Shown here piece by piece: positions 1 to 11,688 of a stretch of DNA of 64,000 nt. Position 1 is the stretch's first letter; each line of letters opens with the position of its first letter. A model generated the notes under the pieces. The model made no database searches. It was given only the letters and a program-made list of their open reading frames with translations, and was not told the origin of the DNA. Location of the stretch: the NCBI GenBank assembly GCA_030789695.1, contig CM061142.1, positions 159,560,714-159,624,713 on the forward strand, read 5' to 3'. This DNA is from Scilla litardierei. Lineage: Eukaryota; Streptophyta; Magnoliopsida; Asparagales; Asparagaceae. The translations under genes and the position numbers were made by a program.

Positions 1-1360
1 TTCTTGAGTAGTTGGGACATCTGGCCCCTCAGCTCATCGAGCGACGTGTTTATATTTTTGAATTGAGTGGATGTGTCTTGGTTGAACCTGACTTGCCCAC
101 TCATGAACGTCTCTAATATGGTCTACAGATTGGAATGCGGCGGTGTTGGTGCATAGCTTTGCTGAGGCGGGTGATTGAATTGGTAGCCTAGTGGTCGATA
201 CGGCCCAGCTGGCCTAAACCCGCTCTGTTGTTGATGTGGTGGCTGCCCTTGTTGTTGAGGAGGGGGGGTGGTCTCTGAAACTGTGGAGGTTGCAGCCCTC
301 CACTTGGGTTCCCGTAAGAAAATCTGGGGTGATTCCTAGCGGCCGGATGTTGCCACTGATTGTGCCCATCTCCTTGGACATACTGTACCGACTCAGATGA
401 TTCGGCTCTGTCATAATATCCCTCATTGGGAACGTAACTATGCTCTCCATATTCCTCCAAAGGATGATAAGCCGGGGTGCTTGTAATTGTTGGGATGGAG
501 TCCAACCGTTGTTCAATCCTAGCCACCTTTTTACACAAAGTCTCAATGTGAGAATCGAGGTGGTAACAGCTTTTACCTCGGGGGTCCTGGTGACAATGGT
601 GCGCTCTTCGCTCCACTGCTGATTATTTGCCGCCATATGCTCAAGTAGATCGATGGCTTCCTCAGGCGATTTGTCCAGTAGGGCGCCTTGTGCGGCGGCA
701 TCAATTATCATCTTCATGCTGGGCTGCAGCCTATAGTAGAAGCTTTGAACCAAATCCCAGGATTGGATCCCATGACGAGGGCACTGATGCTGAAGGTCCT
801 TGAACCTTTCCCAGACCTCGTAGAGAGATTCTTGCGGAAGTTGTTTAAAATTAGAGATAGCCCCTCTGATCCACACCGTCTTTGAGGGTGGATAAAATTT
901 GTCTACAAAGGCGAGCGCCAGTTGCTCCTATGTAGTAAAGTGGTTGGACGGGTGGGCTTGTAGCCAGTATGAAGCTTTATCCCTCAAGGTGAAGGGGAAG
1001 AGCCTTAGCTTAATGGCGTCGTCACTCACATCTTTAGCTTTAAATGTATCGCACTTCGCCAGAAAAGTGTCGATGTGATGGTTTGGATTCTCGTGCGGCT
1101 GCCCATGGAAGGGAGCCTGCTACATCAGATTTATGAGCCCGGTCTTTAACTCGAAGCTAGCTGTCGCCAGTTGCGGTCTCAGGATGGAGGAATTGTTTCC
1201 GAAGCTCGGTTTCAGGTGGTCCCGAATGGACCCGGTGCGAGGTGGTGTAGCGGTATTTTCTACCATTTGATCAGGGAGCGTCTAACTTCTATTCGAGGCC
1301 CTGAGAGCACTTGCTGTTTTCTCGATTTCAGGGACGAATAACAATTCTTTATCAAAAGCC
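1..1360 (-). pseudogene. gag: gag of element A, frameshifted and with stops, C-terminus off-window
   Basis: Nucleocapsid/capsid polyprotein remnant. Minus-strand reading from about 1360 gives an N-terminus resembling that of element B gag. Next comes the capsid core (near 1150-620), with the conserved stretches for the aromatic/leucine block, the FKDLQHQCP-like segment and the NNQQW segment. A Pro/Gln/Gly-rich tail and a coiled C-terminal segment reach position 1. Breaks seen: in-frame TAG codons near 1120 and 930 (CAG to TAG and TGG to TAG by comparison with element B), a frameshift near 600-620 between capsid and tail, and another near 190. No zinc knuckle is visible. It cannot make a full-length Gag. 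Confidence 0.8.
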
Positions 1361-1514
1361 CCAAAGCGAGTGATTATGCACAAGACAGCTCAGAAAAATA
1401 CCATGAGTAGCAAGATAATAATTAAAAGAATGAAAAGGGTGGAGAGATAATGAATGATAAGATTCGCTATCGAACTCATCAAAAATGAAAATAAACTGAG
1501 ATACACCGTAACCG

Positions 1515-1532
1515 TCCTCGGCAACGGTGCCA
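1515..1532 (-). other. Primer-binding site of element A (tRNA-Asp type)
   Basis: Read on the minus strand, TGGCACCGTTGCCGAGGA starts five bases inside the LTR end. It matches the complement of the 3' end of plant tRNA-Asp with two differences. Its position fixes element orientation. Confidence 0.75.
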
Positions 1533-1537
1533 AAACT

Positions 1538-3279
1538 TGACGCACCCCGAACTTACACCTAAATTCCACCTAGCGGTGTCACAGTTGCTAGGCATAGTAT
1601 GGTTCCTAGGTGTCAGCTCTGGGCTCTATCCGCAAGCGGATGGTGTCAAATTATAGTATATAAGATTGTCGAATCCCACAGGGACATGACAGTGTATTGA
1701 GGTCTCAGATTATCTTTATATCTCAGAGCGAGATAGCAGTCGGTTTAAGAAGATTGGTTGTGATGGTATTGTTGGTTTGATAATAAAAGAAGCTAGGGCC
1801 TTAGGGATCACCGTTAAGACCGTCGAAGGTTGATGTTAGAATAGGATCTTTACATTGCATTAGGTTTAGGGGATTGATCTCTCAACTCATACCACTCTCG
1901 TAGGTTAGAATTTCGAGGTATTTTGGTGGCTCTCATTGACACAATGGTGGTAGCCGTCAACGTAGCGATATAGTTCGTCGGTGGATCCCCTCAAGGCATG
2001 AGCCGGGCATGGTCACGAGCCTTGGTTGGATCCACAAATTCCCTATTTAAATCCCAAAGATACTCCTTAAGCTCATCAATTCCACCGACTATGGGCATGA
2101 TCTCAGTAAGAGTTCTCCCAGGGATTCGGGTGGATCGACCGAAATACTCCCCTTTATTCCCAATAAAACTTAGAGATCCAGGTCTACATCTCTTACCTAA
2201 AGTCTTATGGCTAACCGTCAACCCTAGGGGAGACTACTCATACATATCGATAACGAAGAATAAAACCACAATTTTTATCGAAGAAAACATCATAGCAATT
2301 GAATCGGGGAGAAATAAGTAACTTATGTACCGAAAAGGAGGAAGACATATAGCCAATAGATTTTCCAAGAATTTTAACGCCGATTCCAAAACAAAAGAGA
2401 TAACAAAAACTTAATCTTTCTCCAAAAATAATTCAATTCTCAAAACCTAGATCTAGATCTACAATAGTTTTCAATCTCCTCTCTCCAGCTCAATTCAAAA
2501 ACATAACATCATAATTCGCTCCTTCTCTTCGTCCCTAAAATCCACTCCTGTCGCCTCGTCTGGGCCCATGAAATCAACTTCAGTCTGTGCCCGCTTGATG
2601 TCGACTGAGTCAGTGACTCGGTCGAGTAGCGCCTGCTCGGGTGAGCAGGCGCTTTCACTGACCTTTGCTCGGGTGAAGGGATCTGGGCTACTCAGTCGAG
2701 CAGCCCGCTTGCTTGGTCGAGTCTGTCAGTGGATTGGGCTCCTTCAAAAAGTGTCGCTTTGTCTACTCAACTCGAGTAGGCCTTGATCGGTCAAGTCGCC
2801 AGCTGGCTCGGTCGAGTAAGTCCTGCTCGGTCAAGCAGGATGTTGATAGGGTGGATCTTCAAAACTAGAAATGGCTCGACCGAGTCACCACACTACTCGG
2901 TTGAATAGGATGCGTATCAGCTGCTGCGCCTCGTGTATCAGCTCGACTGAGCAGCCTACGCTACTCGGTCGAGTCGCCTGGGAAAAATCCAGAACAACTC
3001 TTTCCTCTTGCCAACTTCTCCTCCACTCCTTCCATAGGCTTCCGAACCTCGGCGAACTCCTGTAGAGACTCGCCAACGGACTCACAGGCCTACTAGATGT
3101 GTCCCTATCCAAAGTGGTTCTGAATCACTCCAAAATACCTCAAAATCCATAAAACTCTACGAAACTTGAATATGGCATTAGAATTGCAGTATCGTAAGAA
3201 AATGCGGGATTTAGATGCCAATGTGACATGAAATGTAATGGAATGATGCCATGAAAAGATAGAAAATATGGACACATCA
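1538..3279 (-). repeat. 5' LTR of element A
   Basis: About 1742 bp bounded by TG (1538) and CA (3279) on the plus strand. The left boundary is set by the PBS; the right is where Tat antisense-ORF sequence resumes. In sense orientation the U3 holds a palindrome array (2600-2976). The U5 end carries a block related to the U5 ends of element B, Athila and LARD (a CCTGTGnnnTTCGA-like segment followed by CGCTTGCGG). The second LTR is off-window, so the right boundary is inferred. Confidence 0.6.
2600..2976. repeat. U3 palindrome array, CTCGGTCGAG family
   Basis: A cluster of perfect and near copies of the 10-bp near-palindrome CTCGGTCGAG (for example near 2617, 2808 and 2964), with variants such as CTCAGTCGAG, CTCGACCGAG and CTCAACTCGAG, spaced tens of bases apart. 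The cluster also contains a longer inverted repeat, GCGCCTGCTCGG/GAGCAGGCGC, near 2629-2652. It lies in the U3 of element A. I see no clear TATA box between it and the rest of the LTR. Confidence 0.7.
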
Positions 3280-3293
3280 GGAGGCACCGTCGA

Positions 3294-4450
3294 TGTCTTG
3301 GTCGAAACATCGGGAGGGAGACACGGCAGTTGAGCATACCGTCACTTCGTCGTCGGGGATTAAGAGGGACCCTAAGAAAGGAAAGGCACCCAAGTCGATC
3401 GTCAATGTTGCCAAGGTTGCAAGCGGTGGTGGAGTCATGGCCGCGGTCCCTGTTGGAATCTTGTCCCAGATGTCTCAGCTACTGCCCTCCTCCATCCCTG
3501 AGATCCGCTCCAAGTACATCCGGCCCCCTACACAGTTCACCTCCCCAAACTCAGCGAGCGGGTTTGCTCCCCAAGGAATAACGAGGTCGGCGTATACTAC
3601 CCGATCTTTGCCTTGGGGCTCCGCTTCCCGCTCCATCCCATCCTCCTTCTCGTCCTCCATTTCCTCGAACTCCCACGCTTTCAATTGATGCCGAGCTCCA
3701 TCAACTCGATGGTCGGCTTTCTCGTCCTCTGCTCTGCTAGCGACGTAAGTCCGACACTGCCGCTCTTCCAATACTTTTTCGAGGCAAAGCAGAAGGAGGC
3801 GTACTGCTACGTCTGCACGAGGAGGAGTCGACCTCTCGTCCTCGAGCTGCCGGGCAAAGTGAGGGACTGGAAGGAGATGTTTTTCTTCATCTCGACTCCG
3901 GTGGATTTGGCTCTGAGGTCGAACTAGGGGACTTTGAATCCCTCAGTGAATGTCGAAGTGGTCCTCGAGGGGAGAAACCTTGAGAACGCCAAAACTTGGA
4001 GGAGATCCCTAGGGAGAGCAAGGTCTAGAAGGAGCTCATCAAGGACGAGTAGCTCACTCGGTACATCTGGATCAAAGGTACTTGGAGCTTTGCAAACTAC
4101 TTCTGATATGCTCACCCTGATCTGTCTTCTTTTTGCGAGCACGACCATGAGTCTTTCTATGGAGGAGGTGATGAAGATTGCAAGGGGTGCAGCATCCAAG
4201 GAGCCGCCGACCAAGGGTAAGGGCAAGCAGCCAGCATCCAGGAGCTCGGCATCGGCTGTGCAGAAGCAGAGTCAGGAGGCGGTCGCCACCGCTCGGGCCG
4301 AGAAGGAGAAGCAGAGCAAGAAACAGAGGAAAGAGCCCACGACGATCGCTCAAACCTCCCACATATGCGAGGCGGCATCGGGAGGATTCATCAATCTCGA
4401 CCCGATCGAACCTGAGACTGACCTCACAGCTGCCCGGCCATAGAGCCCGC
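3294..4450 (+). pseudogene. Antisense ORF of the Tat element, first part
   Basis: Lies on the strand opposite pol, downstream of INT, where Tat elements carry an extra antisense ORF of unknown function. Visible from 3294: a Ser/Lys-rich start, a central stretch rich in Leu/Phe (about 3600-3930, two frames), then a Lys/Glu/Ala-rich region (4150-4440) introduced by a MSLSMEEVMKIARGAASK-like segment. Stops and frame changes occur near 3688 and 3925. A possible intron with GT near 4078 and AG near 4128 would remove out-of-frame sequence. The frame is cut at 4502 by Athila and continues at 14823. Its transcription start is off-window or removed by element A. The function is unknown. Confidence 0.6.
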
Positions 4451-4502
4451 TGATCGATGCGTCCCCGTCAGTTCGGACGCCCCTCTGCATCCTCTGGTTG
4501 GG

Positions 4503-6321
4503 TGATTCGGGTTGAATATTGCATATTTAACCCCCCATTTAGCCCTATTTTGTGCTTATATGATGCTTAATTAGTCTCTAATACGTTCGTATTTTGAATA
4601 TCATCATTTATTAGAGAAATCACTTGATTTAAGCACAAAACAGAAATAAACTGAGTATTTATGCACTTTTTATATTTTTTATGACTAGGTCTCGATCTCA
4701 CGATTCCAACGACTATTTATTTGTATTTTTCCGAGATCTGTGCTAATTACTGTGAATTTTTGAATGCAGAATACCAATTAAATGAGAAAATACGCTCGAA
4801 ATACGCCTAAAATACGATTATACGGCCGTACCGTACGTACTTCGCTAACGACGGTGCCACGTGGTACAATCGCAAGGGCTTCCCCCTTCATCCGACGGCA
4901 GAGGAATCAGGGTGACGCGGAGCTTTCTGGATCGTCGATCTCCCATCCAATGGACAAAATCAGCCCAAGCGTAATGAAGCGGAGCACAAATCTGGAGGAC
5001 ACGCGGCACGATATCTGCAAATCTCGCTTCTAATCCAACGATTGTGAGCAAAGCTGAGCGTCGATATGCCTGGGCGACGTGGCTGCATCTTTCCCATCCA
5101 TCCGAAATCCGACGGTCCTCATTGGCCTGAAGCTGTGTAGAAGCGAAACCTACTCAATCAACGAACGCGCAAAGATCAGTACATGTGCCCTCCTCCGATG
5201 CAATCACACTTGCGATGGACGGTGGTGATTTAAATCCGAGGCGAAGTCTGAATGCAGCGGGTGCGGATCCGGTAGCTTGCCACGTGGCGGCCTGGCGTTC
5301 GATCCCGCACGAATCGAACGACCAGCATTAGCACCGGCGATTTTAAGTGGTTTTGGGCGTAAATTGGAGCGGTTTGAAACCCAATACGCTCATTAAACCC
5401 GCAATGTGTGTATTTAAGGTATTTTCTAGGGTTTTTGAGGTATTCTGGCGTATTTTGGAGCTTTTGAAGGGGCTACTGCGCGTATTCTTCTGAGAAAAGT
5501 TGCTGATAAATTCCAAAGCCTATTTTCCCTATTTCCAGAGAGTTTGGGTGCCTAACTTGGAGTTTTGGTGATAGATTCTTGAACTTATACTCCGTATTTG
5601 GTGATTTTCCTTGTATTTCGCTATTTGAACGATGTATTTTCTTATGAAATCTGATTTTTATTGCACCATGAATAGCTAAACTATTTGTGCTATGGTTGTG
5701 ATGTAATTAGGAGTATGTAGTCGATGAATTTCAAGTCTTTAGCTCTATTATCATGTCAAAATTGCTCGTAATGTTGATTTCTACAATGTATTTGTTGGGT
5801 ATTGCTTATGGTCGATATTATTTATATTCCCTACGGCTAGGCCCTGATAAGGCTAGCTAATTCATGTTCTCTAATCTGAACATATCGCTGTGTTTAATGT
5901 TCAATGAAATCAATGTTACTAGTAATACGTATACGACTATTTTGACTAGTTTTTATCGAATCATCTTCCGACGTCTTCACGCCTTGACCGTGTGAAGCGT
6001 TATGTAATATTAAAAGACATGATATTTCAGCGATTATAAACTCCTAATGAAATCACAACCGTAGCATATTTATCTCATTGATTACCAAACTTTCTAAACA
6101 CCGTAAGACTTTTTAGGAGCCACTTCTTTGATACCGATCTTTAAACCATTTTTCACCTTCATAAAGGTGGTTGTTTTATTATCCGTATATTTTATTTGAT
6201 TAGTTGAATTTGTGTTATCTCAGGTCGACTTGTCCCGTGGATTCGACTCTGGACTCTCAAGGTACTACTTGCACGATCTCCTACGCTTGGGAGTATTACT
6301 CACACTGTTTTGAGAGAGGCA
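4503..6321 (+). repeat. 5' LTR of Athila (+)
   Basis: Starts TGATTCGGG and ends GAGAGGCA immediately before the PBS. It pairs with 13004-14822. A TATTTAA box at 5411-5417 is the likely core promoter, with U5 running to the block ending TTTTGAGAGAGGCA. Short ORFs inside it recur in the other LTR and are not genes. Unlike the other LTR families here, it has no obvious palindrome array, although CGGCCGTACCGTACGTAC near 4823 is locally palindromic. Confidence 0.9.
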
Positions 6322-6327
6322 AGTTTT

Positions 6328-6344
6328 TGGCGCCGTTGCTGGGA
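6328..6344 (+). other. Primer-binding site of Athila (+), tRNA-Asp type
   Basis: TGGCGCCGTTGCTGGGA, seven bases after the LTR end, complements the 3' end of tRNA-Asp except for one base. It is the priming site for minus-strand cDNA. Confidence 0.85.
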
Positions 6345-6511
6345 CAACGGTATCTTTGATCCACATTTTCAGCTTTTCAGAGGAGTACTCGGTGAGATCC
6401 TTCCACTTTATAGCTTAGTTTTATTATTGAAAAAAAACAAAAAAAATATCTCTTTGCTAGTTTATGTGGCATAGGACCTCCACTTCACACAGATTGATAT
6501 GAATTGAAAAC

Positions 6512-7900
6512 ATGGCTGATATTAATGCACAACCTCTTGCACACCTACAAGAACTACCATTGAGTGCTACTTATATGCCCATTAGAGTTGTGTCTGAATC
6601 TTGCATTGTGTTACTTGAGGGTGCTCATTCTCTTTCGCTTAAAGCTGGGGTGATCCAAATCCTCCCCTCTGACCATGGAGAGGTTAGGGAAAATCCTTAC
6701 TTGCATATTAAAACATTTGAAGAAGCATGCTCTACACAATTGGATGGAAAAGTTAGTAATGATGTTGTCTATCTTAAAATTTTTCCATTCTCGTTAAATG
6801 ATAAGGTGAAAAATTGGTTCAATGCATTGCCTCCTAGATCTATTACTTCTTGGCTAACGATGCAAACTGAGTTTCTAAAAAAATTCTTTTCTTTGGCCAG
6901 GACTCAGGCTTTAAAGAGGCACATCATGTCTTTTTCGCAGAAGGAAACTGAAGCATATGATCAAGCTTTGGAAAGGTTCAAAGAACTTTTGTTAGCGTGC
7001 CCACATCACGGTTTTGACAAGGGACGTACCATTGGATTCTTTTACGACGGATTGCAGCCAAATACGAAGCAATATGTAGAGATGATGTGCAATGGAGCTT
7101 TCTTTGAGAAGACTCCAATGGAGGCTTGGACATATCTGGAGAACATTGCAGAGAATGCGAGAAGATGGGAGCCAACTTCAGAATTTGACAGGACTATTTC
7201 TACGCAACAAACAAGAGGTGGCTTGCAGACTTTAAAACCTGAAGATGCATTGATGGCGCAAGTGGAGGCATTGGTGATGCAAAAGCTACAAAACATTGAT
7301 CTCAGAGCAGCAAAGGCAGTCACATCAGAGCCATACTGCGTCATATGTGAGAAGCCAGTTCATGATACTACCGTCTGCATACTGATTCCAGCAATTAAAG
7401 AATTGGGTAGAAATCCAGAAGCAGAGGTGAATTGGGTGGCAAATCAAGGTTACAACGCCAATTGGAAGAACCAATCAAATCAAGGAGGTACTTCATATCA
7501 GCAAAAGCAGCAGACGTCTACTCCCTATTACCATCCCAACCACTCCAATTATCAAGGAAAAAGGGAGCAGAGCAATGAAATTCAGAGTCTCACTACTGCA
7601 GTCCAACAGATGGCTCAGATGCAACAACAGCTCACTGAGAACTTTGCGAGATTTATAGCATCACAAGACAAAGGTAAATTACCAGCTCAGCCTGTTGCAA
7701 ATCCTAATACAAATCCTTCTTCTTCTTTTTCAGGAAACAACGTCAAACCATGTCAGGCAGTGACTACATTGCGTAGAGGACGTGAAATTGAAAAGCCAAA
7801 AACGCCTAGACATGAACAACCAGCTGAGGAGAAAGAGGAAGTGCAAGCACCTGAAAACTTGCAGGTTGAGGAAGAAGTCGCAGAAAAAGAGCCAGAATAA
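6512..7900 (+). CDS. gag: Gag polyprotein of Athila (+)
   Basis: 462-aa structural protein that would form the cytoplasmic particle and package element RNA. Residues about 85-215 form the retrotransposon capsid core (FPFSLNDKVKNWF, FYDGLQPNTKQ and EKTPMEAW segments). Near residues 275-290 is a knuckle-like C-X2-C-X4-H-X4-C motif (CVICEKPVHDTTVC). A Gln-rich, coil-prone stretch (about 345-390) and an acidic Glu-rich tail follow. The start is the first ATG after a 190-bp leader downstream of the PBS. The TAA at 7898-7900 sits where the reading frame plausibly once ran on into the protease, since the codons after it keep coding related sequence for about 30 residues. It is therefore either a natural gag stop or a mutated codon. 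Confidence 0.85.
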   Translation: MADINAQPLAHLQELPLSATYMPIRVVSESCIVLLEGAHSLSLKAGVIQILPSDHGEVRENPYLHIKTFEEACSTQLDGKVSNDVVYLKIFPFSLNDKVKNWFNALPPRSITSWLTMQTEFLKKFFSLARTQALKRHIMSFSQKETEAYDQALERFKELLLACPHHGFDKGRTIGFFYDGLQPNTKQYVEMMCNGAFFEKTPMEAWTYLENIAENARRWEPTSEFDRTISTQQTRGGLQTLKPEDALMAQVEALVMQKLQNIDLRAAKAVTSEPYCVICEKPVHDTTVCILIPAIKELGRNPEAEVNWVANQGYNANWKNQSNQGGTSYQQKQQTSTPYYHPNHSNYQGKREQSNEIQSLTTAVQQMAQMQQQLTENFARFIASQDKGKLPAQPVANPNTNPSSSFSGNNVKPCQAVTTLRRGREIEKPKTPRHEQPAEEKEEVQAPENLQVEEEVAEKEPE

Positions 7901-10900
7901 TATATACCTCCAGCTCCATTCCCACATAGACTCGCTCCACCATCAAAAGATAAGTATCAGGCAGAGATAAGAGATATCTTCAAGCAGGTAAAAATAATAT
8001 CCCATTACTTGATGCAATCAACCAAGTGCCTGCATATGCTAAATTTCTGAAGGAGCTATGCACTGTGAAACGGAGTCTAAATGTGAAAAAGAAAGCATTC
8101 CTAACACAACAGGTAAGGGCAATGGTACAACATGACACCCCTCCCAAATATAAGGATCCAGGTTCTCCTACTATCCCATGCAGTATGGGAACCAAGAAAT
8201 TTGGAGATGCTTTACTTGATTTGGTTTCTAGTGTTAAGATTTTGCCTTACTCTGTTTATGTGCAGTTAGGACTGGGGGAGCTGAAAACGACACATGTGGT
8301 TCTACAGTTAGCAGACAGGTCGGTAAAAATCCCACGAGGATGCGTGGAAGATGTGTTGGTCCAAGTGGACAAATTCTATTACCCAGTGGATTTTATCGTC
8401 CTTGATATACATGGGCCACAATCATGTAATTGCACTCCGATTATATTGGGACGTTCATTCCTAGCAACTTGCAATGCTATGATAAATTGTAGGGATGGAA
8501 AATTGAAGATAAGCTTTGGTAACATGAAACTTGAGCTGAATATTTTTAAATCATGTAAGTTACCTGTAAGTGTTGATGAAGTAAAAGAGGTATGTTTTAT
8601 TGAGAATTTAATTGAAGATTATTTTGAAGCTAAGTATGAATGCTCGTCCAATTTTATTGATTATAATTTCGACGATATTGATGAGTCTTATTTTGTGCAG
8701 GGCAAAAATGAAAGATCAAGGGATGCATGGGTTCCAAAATTTGAAACATTACCAGTGGAATTACCACCACAACAACCTTTAGAGATTGAGCATCCAAAGT
8801 TGGAATTGAAGCCTCTGCCAGACTATTTGAAATACGCTTTCCTTGGAAAGGAGGAAACCTTCCCTGTGGTAATATCCTCTAAACTCACGCGCTTTGCTTG
8901 ATTGCTTAGGGAACGCAAAGGGGCCATTGGATGGTCTATTGCGGACATTACAGGTATAAATCCCTTAATTTGCACTCATCATATTTATCTTGAGGATGAT
9001 GCCAAACCTACATGTGAGATGCAACGTCGCTTAAATCCTACATTAAAAGAGGTTGTTAAGGGAGAGGTTCTTAAGCTACTTGCTGCAGGTATAATATATC
9101 ATATTTCTGATAGCAGATGGGTTAGCCCCATACAGGTGGTTCCAAAGAAATCGGGCCTAACAGTGGTAAGAAATGAGAATAATGAGCTTATACCTATGCA
9201 AACCACCACAGGTTGGAGAATGTGTGTTGACTACAGAAAGCTAAATTCTAAAACATGAAAAGACCACTTTCCATTACCTTTCATTGATCAAATTTTGGAA
9301 AGAGTGGCAGGTAATGAATTTTATTGCTTTCTAGATGGTTATTCTGGCTATTATCAAATAGAGATTGCTCCAGAGGATCAAGAGAAGACTAACTTCACTT
9401 GCCCCTTTGGAACTTTCACTTTTAGAAGAATGCCTTTTGGATTATGCAATGCACCTGCTACTTTTCAGCGTTGCATGTTGAGTATATTTAGCGATATGGT
9501 TGAAATGATTATGGAAGTGTTTATGGATGATTTTTCTGTATATGGCACTTCGTTTGAAAATTGTTTATCTAACTTAGCTCTTATCTTGCACAGGTGCCAG
9601 GAAAAGAATCTGCTACTAAACTGGGAAAAATGTCATTTCATGACAATTGAAGGTTTGGTTCTTGGTCACCTAGTCTCCAAAGAAGGTATTCAGGTAGACA
9701 GAGCAAAAGTTGAAGTGATTGAGAAGTTACCTACACCAAAATGCGTCAAGGACATACGATCCTTCCTAGGCCATGCATGATTTTATCGAAGATTCATAAA
9801 GGATTTCAGCGCTATCTCCCGTCCCCTCTGCCACTTATTAACTTTAAATGCTGATTTCATATCGACACAAGAGTGTCAAGATTCATTTGATAAATTAAAT
9901 AACTCACTTGTTTCCTCCCCTATTTTACAGGTTCCAGACCGGACTATGCCATTTGAAATCATGTGCGATGCAAGTGACTATGCGATGGGGGCAGTGCTTG
10001 GGCAAAAGAAAGGAAAAGTTCCTTGTGTTATCTACTATGCTAGTAAGACGTTGAATGAAGCACAAAGGAACTATACTACTACGGAGAAAGAGTTGCTGGC
10101 GCTGGTGTTTACGTTGGAGAAATTCAGAAGCTACATATTGGGATCACCTATTCTCATCTTTACAGATCATTTTGCACTGAAATATCTTTTATCTAAAAAG
10201 GATGCAAAACCTAGACTTATACGATGGATTCTTCTTTTGCAGGAGTTCAATATTCAGATCAAGGATAAGAAAGGAGTTGAAAACAATGTCGCAGATCACC
10301 TCTCTAGATTGATGGTGGGAACAGAGTCACCTAATATCCCATTGCGAGATTCCTTCCCAGATGAGCAGCTTTTCGCCATCTCCACTCTACCATGGTATGC
10401 AGATATAGCTAATTATTTGGTGACAGGTAGAACCCCTCCACAGTGGTCTTCTTTAGATTTCAAACGTTTCAAGCATGAGGTAAAATCATTCTATTTCGAT
10501 GACCATTATCTTTTTAAATATTGTGGAGACCAAATTGTAAGGAAATGTGTACCCGACCATGAGTTTGACAGTGTTTTACATTTTTGCCATGATGGGGTAT
10601 GCGGGGGGAATTTTTCAGCGCATAAAACTGTTGCCAAGATTTTACAGAGTGGTTTTTATTGGCCTACTATGTTTAAAGACGCATATGCTTATTGTAAATC
10701 ATGCGTGCGTTGTCAACAGTTGGGGGGGATAACGAAAAGAAACATGATGCCATTGAATCCCATGTTAGAAATAGAATTATTTGATTATTGGGGTATTGAT
10801 TTCATGGGGCCTTTTCCACCATCTTTTGGTTATATATTTGTATTGGTGGCCATTGATTATGTTTCTAAATGGGTGGAAGCTATTCCTTGCAGGACCAATG

Positions 10901-11688
10901 ACGCTTCCATTGTGCTGAATTTTTTGAAAGAGAACATCTTTTCGTGCTTTGGAGTGCCAAAGGCCATTATCAGTGATGGAGGGTCCCACTTCTGCAATAG
11001 GCTCTTTGCAAATCTTATGAAGAAATTTGGGATGACACATAAAGTTTCAACACCTTACCACCCCCAGACAAATGGACAAGCGGAATTGGCAAATAAGGAG
11101 ATAAAGAATATACTTCAGAAAACAGTGAACCCAATGCGCAAAGATTGGAGTCTTCGCTTACCTGAAGCTCTATGGGCCTATAGGACATCATACAAGACTA
11201 TCTTAGGGATGTCACCTTTTCGTTTGGTTTATGGAAAAAATTGCCATCTTCCTGTTGAATTAGAGCATAAATATTTTTGGGCAATTAAAACACTTAATTT
11301 ACTTAATGACTCATCAAATGTTTCTCGTAAATTGCAGATCATGGAGCTTGATGAAATACGACGAGAGGCATATGAAAATGCGAAGCTAGCGAAAGAAAGG
11401 ATGAAAGCTGTGCATGATAAGATGATCATGCGAAAGGAATTCAACATTGGGGACAAGGTTCTGTTGTACAATTCAAGACTTCATGTATTTCCAGGAAAGC
11501 TGCACTCAAAATGGACGGGACCATACTTTGTCAAAGAAGTCTTTTCGCATGGAGCGGTGGTCATGGTGAATGAGAAGGATGGCCATGAATTCAAAGTCAA
11601 CGGACAACGTCTGAAACATTTTCAAGAGCTTTGGGCCAGAGAGGATACCACCATTGATCTAACAGATCCACCTTTAGGTGGTAACTAA
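7901..11688 (+). pseudogene. pol: Pol of Athila (+): PR-RT-RNaseH-INT, almost intact
   Basis: After gag the frame continues to about 7995, where a one-base loss shifts it. From 8026 to 11688 one frame is interrupted only by TGA codons at 8899, 9256 and 9778. PR (about 8150-8560): the catalytic segment reads LLDLVSSVKILPY, so the usual Gly after Asp-Leu is Val. RT (about 8900-9700): MCVDYRKLN, FLDGYSGYYQI and the catalytic VFMDDFSVYG are present. RNase H (9940-10310): [22 protein letters not shown] and FTDH. INT (10540-11600): zinc-binding region with GGNF where a His is expected, CVRCQQ, the three catalytic acids ([27 protein letters not shown]), and a [12 protein letters not shown] C-terminal motif. 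Two of the three TGA codons fit CGA to TGA change, as expected from methylated-CpG decay. Confidence 0.9.

Larger units (their letters stand above)
1..3279 (-). mobile_element. Athila-like Ty3/gypsy element A, 5' part only
   Basis: A minus-strand LTR retrotransposon whose 5' LTR is at 1538-3279, followed leftward by a primer-binding site and a gag remnant that runs off the left edge. The gag remnant aligns along its length with the gag of element B (30032-31600), so both belong to one Athila-type group. It is inserted in the antisense ORF of the older Tat-lineage element, whose sequence resumes at 3280. Pol, the 3' LTR and the second target duplication lie outside the window, so insertion boundaries cannot be proved from both ends. 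Confidence 0.75.
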
